Positions 24,593-32,905 of a stretch of DNA of 64,000 nucleotides are shown in pieces. Positions within the stretch are counted from its first letter, which is position 1, and each line of letters starts with the position of its first letter. The notes beneath the pieces are model-generated. The model saw only the letters and a list, made by a program, of their open reading frames with translations. It was not told where the DNA came from and did no database searches. The position numbers and the translations under genes are program-made. The stretch comes from Linum tenue (taxonomy: Eukaryota; Streptophyta; Magnoliopsida; Malpighiales; Linaceae): positions 35,180,513 through 35,244,512 of the forward strand of contig CAMGYJ010000011.1 in NCBI GenBank assembly GCA_946122785.1, in the 5' to 3' direction.

Positions 24593-24601
24593 TAGGCCGT
24601 G

Positions 24602-25765
24602 ACTCATCAAGTGAGAAAGAACCTCGAAGAGATGGCTAGATCTGAAAGCGAAGTTCTCAACGAGGAGCAACAACGCGGTCTTGAGCAAAAGAAGGACACA
24701 ACCAAGACCAAGAGAGACATATCTACTTGTGAGCCCTTGGCTGCTTTCGAGGAGAGGCTCTCGAGGGCAAATGCAAAGGTTGCGGACCACATCACCATGT
24801 TAGAAGACATGGAGACGAACATCGACTAAGTTGACACGGAGGTGTAGACCTTGAAGGGCGACGTGCAAGGTGTGGTTGCTCGAATGACGGGTTTGGAGGT
24901 GGGGTTGGAAGCTTTTCGAAATGAGTTTCTACCCATCATTACCAACGCCATCGACCCTTTGAAAGAGACGGTTCGGGCAGAGGTGACCAACGTGAGGGAG
25001 GAGTTTGACAAGCTTCGAGGGAAGTTCAATCTCGTCAAGCGAGCGGTGGCTAACGGACCTGCCACGACGCAATTTACCCCACAAATGGATGTTCCAAGGC
25101 CAAAGAATTTTGGTGGGTCGAAGAACGCGAGGGAATTGGAGAATTTCCTCTAGATTCTTGAACAATATTTCAAGGCTTCGGGCATCAATGACAACGAGGT
25201 CATGGTGCGCACCGCCTCACTTTGCTTGGTCGATACGACCATGGTGTGGTGGAGGAGACGTCGAAAGAGGAACGTGTGAGATGAACACGTGGGACGATTT
25301 TCATAGAGAAATCAAGAAGCAATTTTATCCGGAGAATGTGGAAATGGAGGCTCGTGCGAAGCTATGACAACTCACCCACACCGGTAGAATTCATGAGTAT
25401 GTCAAAGAATTCTCTGAATTGCTACTCGCAATCCCCGATTATCCGGACAAGGAGGCCTTGCTCGAGTTCTTGTACAACTTGCAACCATGGGCGAGGTTGG
25501 AGCTACAACGACGAGGTATGCAAGACCTTGCCTCAACAATGGCGATCTCCGAGTCCCTTGTCGAGTATCAGTGGCCGGAGGAGCAAGAGGCATTCGATAA
25601 CAACGGTGGGAGCGACCGTGATGACTACTCCCACGAGGGCAAGAGGACACGCACACCAATGTGGTGACTCAAGCAAAGGGGGCAAGGGGAGAATGATTAA
25701 TAAACCTATTTCTGGCTTCTTTGTGATGACCCACATCATGTAAGAGATTGTCCCAAGAGGAGTAA
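24602..25765 (+). pseudogene. Gag-like region of the Ty3-like element, broken
   Basis: Frames in series encode a Lys/Glu-rich, coiled-coil-like N part (24629-24829), a helical linker (24851-25153), then the retrotransposon-gag signature PRPKNFGGSKNARELENFL, continuing after an in-frame stop with ILEQYFKASG, and further gag (RIHEYVKEFSE-type segment, 25419-25667). A zinc-knuckle remnant lies near 25710-25760 (LLCDDPHHVRDCPKR), where the first Cys position reads Trp. At least three stops or frameshifts separate the pieces, so no full Gag can be made. It lies between the primer site and the protease. Confidence 0.8.
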
Positions 25766-25775
25766 GTTAGTCGCG

Positions 25776-26345
25776 ATGCTCGTGGAAGATAACTCGGAAG
25801 AGGAGGAGGCTCCAAGAGTGGAGGACCAAACTTTGAAATTGGGCGGCCTAAGGGTGTTAGACGCAATGAAGAGGAAGGAAGGTCTTCCTCCTGCCGAGGA
25901 GAAGGGGCGATGCTTTGTGGAAGCAAAGCTCAACAAGGGAAAGACAAAAGCGTTGGTGGACACCAGAGCAAGTGACAACTTCCTTGACGTGGATGAAGAG
26001 CGGAGGCTTTGCATCCCATACAAGAAGAGGAGAGGGTGGCTGAAGACGGTGAATTCGGAAGCCACACCATCGCATGGAGTGGCTTGGAAGGTGCGGATCA
26101 CCCTTGGAGATTGGGTGAGTGAGGCGGACTTTCATGTAGTGTCGATGGATGGCTATCCAATCGTCATCGGCATGGACTTCATGGACAATAAGAGGGATTT
26201 TCCCTTCGAGAATGCGATGTTCATCTTTGGAGGAGAGAAAATAAGCAAGGTGCCACTATTAAGAGAGGCACACGGAGCTCTAAAGGCTTGCTCAGCAATG
26301 CAAGCCGCGACAAGAAAACATGGACCAAGATGGAACAAGCGATAA
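25776..26345 (+). pseudogene. Retropepsin-like (aspartic protease) frame with altered active site
   Basis: 189-codon frame. The segment KTKALVDTRASDNFL (around residues 54-68) aligns with the plant Ty3 protease motif in which Asp-Ser/Thr-Gly-Ala carries the catalytic Asp; here the Gly position is Arg. The following EAxRL-type helix (DEERRLCI) and the G.DFM strand near the C-terminus (IVIGMDFMDN) are kept. The Gly-to-Arg change makes activity doubtful. Reverse transcriptase would normally follow, but the frame ends and the 3' LTR comes about 180 bp later. Confidence 0.78.
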
Positions 26346-26527
26346 GCTCGAAGTCCCGACGGAAGAAGACAACGACGAAGAGAGAGCTATATCTTGGGGC
26401 CATGTGAGTCATGCATGAGGCAGGGCCATCCTTGGCTCGCCAGGGAGCACATCTTTTCCGCACCAACAATGTTGTTGATCCGAAGAAGGCACCACTACGA
26501 GGACGTCGTGAATTTGGTGAGGGAGAA

Positions 26528-26895
26528 TGTCACAAGGAAGAATCTAGAAGATTCTAGAAGGGTGCAAGTACATGCATGCATCTCTAGATTCATGCTGCAA
26601 TGTACATGCATCCTCCTTATCTATTATGATACATTCACCATATTTATTATGATTCATGTATGGGGGGACTTCTAGGTTCGTTCATTTATGACGCCTACAT
26701 ACATTGTACCTAGTGGAGAGGATGCCTATATAAGCATCCCTCTCCCTCACTTTTCATTCATCGAGAAATAGAGAGCTTTCCATCTATAGAGTTTCTCCAC
26801 ACTTGTGAGTTTGAGTGATTGCGACCTAGGCTGACTTAGCGCTCTAACGAGACTTGAGTGCTAAGTGTTGCACGACTAAGAGTTGGTCCGTGACA
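26528..26895 (+). repeat. 3' LTR of the Ty3-like element
   Basis: 368 bp, same ends as the 5' LTR. It carries the same TATA-like box (GCCTATATAAGCATC). Differences from the 5' copy are scattered single bases plus a 4-6 bp indel near the ATGGGGGGAC block. Confidence 0.9.
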
Positions 26896-26912
26896 CCGCC
26901 CGCAAGTGAGTG

Positions 26913-27512
26913 CAGTGGCGGATCCAGGGGGTGGCCACCCCGGGCTCCGGCGCAGCCCTCCTCTGGATTCGGAGCTAGAATAATGGTTTAGATGAACATA
27001 TTCCAAACACTCTAAATTTAGCCTAGAAATTCCAGCTCCTAAGATTTTCGTCTAAAAAAACAATGAAACGTAAAATTCTATAAATCTAAACCGTAAAGAA
27101 CTAAAAGAAATATGAGATTTGTTCCCTTAAAAATTACTTGAGTAGTTGGTGGATATAAGGATGAACACACAATGCAAATTGATTAGTTGATTGATTTGTC
27201 TAGTGTTGACGTTGTCTATTTCAACGACTACTACGAAGATAACATTTTCACCAATGAAACATATGAAAACTAATTTACGCAACAAAATGAACGATGGTTT
27301 CTCACCAATTGATTAATTATGTTATTTGAAACAGAGTATGTTATTGGTATGAATGTAGGATTCATTATTGTTGCATTCGCCAAATTAAAAGATCGTAATG
27401 TACAATTGACATTGTAAAACAAAAAAAACTAGGATCATATATATTTTTTATGGTATCTAATTTTGTAATGAACTGCGGCCTAGTGTTCTACTGTGTTCTG
27501 GATCCGCAACTG
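26913..27512. mobile_element. hAT MITE (600 bp) in the allantoinase promoter region
   Basis: Ends CAGTGGCGGATCCAG and CTGGATCCGCAACTG form a 15-bp inverted repeat with one mismatch. Flanks agtgagtg (26905-26912) and ggtgagtg (27513-27520) are an 8-bp duplication with one change. Copy B has a single ggtgagtg at the matching point, confirming the insertion. The right end lies 150 bp upstream of the allantoinase start codon. AT-rich interior, no coding sequence. The TIR belongs to the widespread CAGNGGCGGATCCAG class of plant hAT elements. Confidence 0.9.
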
Positions 27513-27662
27513 GGTGAGTGGGTCTTGGACTCATTCACAGAACCACAGCTCACTCACTCCCCCAAATTGGCTGCCCATTGGGCCGAATGAGAAGAAGGGA
27601 AAGGGTAGAGAGATCCCAGACCCAGAGGCTGCAGAACGAAAGATTCTGCAGGCGTGTTGAAT
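27513..27662 (+). promoter_or_regulatory. Allantoinase leader and core-promoter remnant
   Basis: 150 bp between the hAT MITE and the start codon, matching copy B (31992-32091 and 32664-32725). It is the only non-transposon DNA immediately upstream of the gene, so it must hold the leader and perhaps the core promoter. No convincing TATA box is seen. TE-derived sequence may supply distal control; this is inference. Confidence 0.4.
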
Positions 27663-30560
27663 ATGGAGAATCTCCTCCTCCAACTCCAATGGCGCTTATT
27701 CCCTCTCCTAGGGCTCCTACTTTCATTCCTCTTCGTCTTACTCTCCCGCAGTTCCCCTAAGGCAAGTCAACCCCTTCTTCTAAGTTCTATCTCTTCACTC
27801 TCTTGTTTGTTTATGAAAATTTCCAAATCCGTTGACGAAGCGATTCGGTTTTCCATTTTGCAGGTATCTGATAGGAGTGAATGCAGTCTTCTTCCCCACA
27901 GCCATTACTGGATAGCCAGTAATCGCATCGTTACTACGCAGGGTGTCGTTTCTGGTGCAGGTTTGTGTTTAGCTTTTCGTATGCCATTTCTTAAGTATTT
28001 GAATTCGTTCTTCATATAATGGATTTCCCCTCTCAAACTGGAATCAGTTGAGGTGAAGGAAGGGAAAATTGCATCCGTTGTCAAGGGTGAGGATTGGAAA
28101 GGTGATTCAAGGACCAAGCAAATCATCGATTATGGCGACGCCGTTGTCATGCCTGGCTTGGTCGATGTGTAAGACGATATGCGATGCACAAATCTCCTAC
28201 TTCCATTTTTTTTACTTGCAGACATGAGAATTTGGTCTTGATCCGGTAAAAAAAATGGCAGGCATGTTCATCTTGACGATCCCGGACGCACTGAATGGGA
28301 AGGATTCCCGTCAGGAACTAAATCAGCCGCCGCAGGTGAACAAACTATGCTGCTATTGTGTAACGTTTTATGGTCAGTTTTGGTAGATCCTCTTAAGTAT
28401 TTAGTCTTCTGATTGTGGCAGGGGGTATTACAACATTGATTGATATGCCACTCAATAGTTTTCCATCAACTGTTTCTTCCGAGACTCTTAGGCTAAAGGT
28501 ATCGTTATGATGATGATCCTGATCATTCTGTATTTTGATTCTGTGTGCTATTTCCCTTTCATCCTTACTAACCGTGTCAGCTTTTAAACTGGTGTTTTGT
28601 TTTCACATATTCATGTTTAGACAGAAGCAGCAACCGATAACATATATGTTGATGTGGGTATGCTCCTACAAACCCCCATTCTTGTACACCCTTTATTCTT
28701 TACGGACTTTCTGAGTGGTGATTGACGCTGATTGTGTTATATCAGGGTTTTGGGGAGGACTTGTTCCTGAGAATGCTTTTAATGCTACCTCTCTTGAAGC
28801 TCTTCTAAGTGCTGGTGCCCTTGGCCTCAAGGTATCACAACATTGGTTAATGCCATCTCTGAGAATAGCCTTGGAACAGTGCTTATTTCTATTTTGGATT
28901 TGATTCTGTTGTTCTCTTATTCTATATATGGGCTTCTTATGGTTTCCCAATGTTCTGTCTTTCGCAGTCATTCATGTGCCCTTCCGGGATTAATGATTTC
29001 CCCATGACAAATGCTAGTCACATAAAGGTTTTTCTCTCCAGCTAGTGGCATCCAGAGAATCAACTCAAGAGAGGATGAATGAATTTAAATTTTTGCCACC
29101 TTTAGCCTTGACCAATGTCTCTTGCTTAACCTTTTATCAGGCAGGACTAGCTGTACTTGCGAAATACAAAAGGCCTTTGCTTGTACATGCAGAGATGGAG
29201 CAAGATGCACAAGCGAATTACTTGGAAGATGGTATGAACAACGACCCTCGTTCATATTCAACGTACCTCAGGACTCGCCCACCATCCTGGTTAGTAAATC
29301 ACGGGTTCATCTCAACTATTTTCTCCTAGAGCTAGACAGTTTTCTGCTGAAAATTATAAAGCCTGGTCGAAAATAAGTGAGTAATGAGCTAGTACCATTT
29401 CCTTGTCAATCTAGGGAGGAGGCAGCCATTCGAGAGCTCTTGACAGTGTCAGGGGACACGGCGCCTGGTGGTCCTGCAGAAGGAGCTCACCTTCACGTTG
29501 TTCATTTATCAGATGCTGCTTCTTCCTTGCAACTTCTAAAGGTATAAGCAACCTGAATAAATACATTTGCTTTTTCCTGAACTTGGTTCTTGAGCACATG
29601 ATCTAATTACAGTGGTTTTTTTGTGACTTATGTAGGAAGCAAAAGGTAGCGGGCACAGTGTAACTGTAGAGACATGTCCACATTACCTAGCATTCTCTTC
29701 AGAGGAGATCGAGGATGGTGATACTCGTTTCAAATGCTCCCCACCCATCCGTGATGCTGCAAATAGAGAAATTCTCTGGAAGGCCGTTTTGGTAAATATT
29801 CGGATTGTATATCTTGCATTATTCATCTTTCTTTCACGCCATTATTTTTTCCATTTACGACATTATTGAGTATTCTTTCATTCAGGAAGGAGATATAGAC
29901 ATGCTGAGTTCTGATCATTCTCCATCTGTGCCGGAGCTTAAGCTCCGTGAAGAAGGTAACTTCTTGAAGGCTTGGGGCGGCATATCATCTCTGCAGTTTG
30001 TTCTTCCGGTGACATGGTCCCATGGACGGAAGTACGGAGTGAGTCTTGAACAAGTGGCGCTATGGTGGAGCGAAAGACCGGCCAAGCTTTCCGGACAAGA
30101 ATCCAAGGTCACTAAACCTAGTAACCCCTTTTTTCGACACAAGACCATTTTAGAACTTTACTCCAATTCTTCAGAAACTTGAATATGCAAATGTATTTTC
30201 TTTCTGGCAGGGGAGCATTGCAGTTGGGAAACAGGCAGATATAGTTGTATGGGAACCGGATGTGGAATTTGTCCTCAACAAAGATCACCCCACGTACCTC
30301 AAACACCCAGTACGCCTTCTTCTTATCTTGATTTCGGATGATTAGCATTCATGCTGTTGCATATAAATCACAAATTTCGCTTCCTGTGTTGTATGGTTTT
30401 TTCTTGTTTTTACCAGAGCATCTCAGCGTACATGGGGACAAAATTGACGGGTAAGGTATTGGCAACGTTTGTGAGAGGAAACCTAGTGTATGAAGATGGG
30501 AAGCACGCTTCTGCTGCCTGTGGTGCTACTCTGCTCTCAAAAGTGCCCGCCGACTTGTAA
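27663..30560 (+). CDS. ALN: Allantoinase
   Basis: Hydrolyses (S)-allantoin to allantoate in purine breakdown and nitrogen recycling; plant enzyme of the endoplasmic reticulum, amidohydrolase/dihydroorotase family with two metal ions. Fourteen exons: 27663-27761, 27864-27960, 28048-28168, 28262-28335, 28422-28498, 28621-28657, 28746-28831, 28968-29027, 29141-29289, 29415-29541, 29636-29791, 29886-30107, 30211-30309, 30417-30560; frames join cleanly to 515 aa (about 506 in Arabidopsis). N-terminal hydrophobic segment (residues 11-28) is the signal/anchor. Metal ligands by homology: H107 and H109 (HVHLDD), K197 (carboxylated Lys in LGLKSF, split between exons 7 and 8), H233 (VHAE), H297 (HLSD) and D371 (SSDHSP). 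Exon 1 must end at AAG before GCAAGT, so intron 1 is a GC-AG intron. The proximal promoter is bounded by a hAT MITE 150 bp upstream. Confidence 0.96.
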
Positions 30561-31485
30561 ATATATTGTCATTTTCAGACATGCTGGTACTGCTAGTAAG
30601 TGAATATTATTTAATAGGCTAATTCCACTACAAGACCAATACTATAAAAAAACTATGTAAAGTATTCAATATGACAATCCTAATGTATGAATGACAATTT
30701 GAATCCGGCTCGCTCTGTGTATCTACTTTCGGATTATATCCTACTCGCAGTAGCGTTTGGTGGGCATGGGTATCTACTTTCGACCCGCTCTGTCCCGTTC
30801 TTGGGCTATTATGTCTCAATTTCTTATAGTATATATTCATATTTCTCCTATTTTGACTTTTGTTCAACTAGTTAGACTTGATTTTTCAACTAGTTATACT
30901 CAATTACCCATTTTATGATCACTATTTTTCATTCATATAGTGTTTCCTCCTTTTTATAGGAAAAAGTACAATTTTGCATGATTTTTTTTTTTTCAAATAA
31001 CATATAAGAGTGAGTCAATCTGTCACGACCCGCCACATTGCCATCCATTATCCTAATGTATGAGACTTTTGTGGCATTTGTGTCCTGACATTTTTGTTTA
31101 CTGTTAGCAATAACGATGGACCATACGGTGGTCAAAGTAATGTTGACTTTTGCTTATGTGACAAAATGACTCGCACGAAACTACACCACAATTAAACCCC
31201 AATTAGAGCCTAAATTTTTAAACTCTAATCGGGTGCAGTATAGTATAGGGCAAGTATTTAGATATCTCGACCCAGGCCGGTCCGTCTACCCCTACTTCGA
31301 TTGTTGAAATCATTATCTAGCGATAAACCTTTGGTTTAAGGGTTTGCTAATTGAAATGAAAGAAAGCAAAGGTAATTTGGTTTGAAAACTCTTTTGTGGG
31401 AAAGTCACTCGGGTTTCGCTTCCCCCTAACCGCTACCATGCTATGTGGATTGGAATGACTACCTCTTGTCCAGCCCATCTAGGCG
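30561..31485. other. 3' flank of allantoinase, no further gene
   Basis: AT-rich sequence with short frames. 31020-31440 looks like retrotransposon non-coding DNA in style, but no terminal repeats were found. It ends where duplicon copy B begins. Confidence 0.35.
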
Positions 31486-32733
31486 CCAACATGAGGGGAC
31501 TTGTTGAAGATTGTTGGAATTGTCGACCAAATGCACATGAAGAAGATGTTTAGAGAAGAAGCTCCAAGTCCATAGTTCAACAGAAAACAAAGTTGGATCG
31601 ATTGTAAACAGTGAATAATGAACTTTCCATTGTAACTTTGTTTGTCCTGAATATGAATATCTAGAACCAAACAGCGAAAAAAGTCGAGGATTCCTTTCGC
31701 AATTTCTATTCATCCTCCTCAAGCCTTCTTTAAGACAACATGGTTGTTGTGAAATTGTGGTTATCACGTCAGTATTAAACTCTAAAGGTCTCTAGTTTGA
31801 TCATAGGCAGCAACAAATTTTGTTTTTTTTTGTTCTAAACATGTTGATTTTCATTTTGCATATTGTGTTTTAATATTTTATTTATATATAAAATAGGAAT
31901 TTTTTTTATATCCACACACAAATGCTAATCACAATGTCAGTGGTCCACTAGCCCACATAATGAAACTGTCATCACGCGCCTCCCGTTGCAGGTGAGTGGG
32001 ACTTGGATGGATTCACAGAATCACAGCTCACTCACTCCCCCCATATTGCCTGCTCACAGGGCCGAATAAGGAGAGTAGAAGGCAAAGGGAAGGGGTAATA
32101 CCTAGCTGCAACCTAGGTTGCCGCCTGCTCCTGCTACCCCTCCACATGCCATCTCCTCATTGGCTATTTTTTTTCATTTTCCAAAAACTTCAAAATCCCA
32201 TTTAATTTTACAAACGCGGTTTATCAATTTCACGGCCACCATGCCCAGTACGCCGGCGAGGATTTTGACCGGACATAGCTTGGGGGATTGTTCGGCGATT
32301 CTTGCCGCATTCGATCCCATCGAAACACTCCGGTGACCGGCAATCGTGTACAACAGCCCGCAAAAAGGAGAGCATTAGACGAAAGTGTGAAATCCCTCGA
32401 CAACCTGAAAATCCTTCACGTACAGAAGAAAACCGACCTTCTGATGCATTATCTCGGGCCACTACTAGGCTATGTGTCGACATTGGCGACAGATCTGGTT
32501 ATCGACGCCATGGAAAATCATCCACATACGTATATGATAAACAATCAAATTAAATGGGATTTTGAAGTTTTTGGAAAATGAAAAAAAAAGATAGCCAATG
32601 AGGAGACGACATGTGGAGGGGTAGCAGGAGCAGGCGGCAACCTAGGTTGCAGCTAAGTATTACGCAAAGGGAAGAGAGATCCCAGAGGTTACACAGCCAA
32701 ATACTTTCTCTACAAGCGTGTTGAATATGGAGA
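31486..32733 (+). repeat. Allantoinase 5'-flank duplicon, copy B
   Basis: Second copy of the flank found upstream of allantoinase, lying downstream of the gene in the same orientation. It lacks all four insertions of copy A and so serves as their empty site. It is itself split by a Mutator-like MITE at 32092-32663. Similarity runs through the leader to TTGAATATGGAGAA (32721-32733) and then stops, leaving only the first codons of the allantoinase frame. The following frame (32726-32803) is 25 codons long and ends at a stop, so no allantoinase is made from this copy. Confidence 0.8.
32092..32663. mobile_element. Mutator-like MITE with about 115-bp inverted repeats
   Basis: GTAATACCTAGCTGCAACCT on the left and its near-perfect inverse on the right; the match runs through CTGCTCCTGCTACCCCTCC, CTCCTCATTGGCTAT and CCAAAAACTTCAAAATCCCA for about 115 bp. 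Direct repeat gcaaagggaa at 32082-32091 and 32664-32673 fits a 9-10 bp Mutator-type duplication. The roughly 330-bp centre (32215-32545) is GC-richer and has open frames, so it could be a captured gene piece, but I do not recognise it. Confidence 0.85.
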
Positions 32734-32738
32734 AGGAG

Positions 32739-32905
32739 CACATGGATGTCGGTGATGATTATGGATCGGAAGCACAACCAAGATACCCTATAACACATGG
32801 ATGGTGATGATGATTTTGGATCGGAATCACAACCAAGATACCCTGATATAACACATGGATGGGGATGATGACTCTAGATCAGAATCACAACCAGTCTCGA
32901 CGGAA
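32739..32905. repeat. Three-copy tandem repeat, period about 55-58 bp
   Basis: CACATGGATG.GGATGATGA-type units start at 32739, 32794 and 32852; each goes on with GGATCGGAA.CACAACCA and AGATACCCT. The changing period shifts frame between units. It directly follows the truncated allantoinase start codon of copy B. Confidence 0.75.

Larger units (their letters stand above)
24207..26895 (+). mobile_element. Short Ty3/gypsy-like LTR retrotransposon (gag and protease only)
   Basis: Two LTRs (24207-24578 and 26528-26895) start TGTCACAAGGAAGA and end GTCCGTGACA. A primer-binding site TGGTATCAGAGC (initiator Met-tRNA type) lies at 24581-24592, and a purine tract GTGAGGGAGAA lies just before the 3' LTR. 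Only about 1.95 kb lies between the LTRs: a broken gag and a protease-like frame, then non-coding DNA. Reverse transcriptase, RNase H and integrase are missing, so movement would have depended on another element. The two LTRs differ at a limited number of positions plus a small indel, so the insertion is fairly recent. The flanking 5 bp do not match. Copy B of the duplicon lacks the element. Confidence 0.9.
20885..27680 (+). repeat. Allantoinase 5'-flank duplicon, copy A (split by four transposons)
   Basis: Sequence matching copy B (31486-32733) is found in order at 20885-21286, about 23293-23480, 24167-24206, 26896-26912 and 27513-27670. The gaps are exactly the Helitron, the foldback element, the LTR retrotransposon and the hAT MITE described here. 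Shared landmarks: AAATGCACATGAAGA-like, CGAGGATTCCTTTC, ACTAGCCCACATA.TGAAACTG, GCTCACTCACTCCCCC, and AGAGATCCCAGA to TGAATATGGAGAA. Part of an AT-rich segment (about 21233-21286 and 23355-23475) appears twice in copy A. Similarity ends right after ATGGAGAA of allantoinase exon 1. Confidence 0.82.

Noticed and set aside
24527..25165. Minus-strand frames across the retrotransposon gag
   Set aside because: Shadows of the plus-strand gag region; no independent coding signal.
32208..32483. Lipase-like GHSLGD phrase in a plus-strand frame of the Mutator-like MITE
   Set aside because: A single short motif without the rest of a lipase fold; inside a MITE core. Kept only as a captured-DNA possibility.
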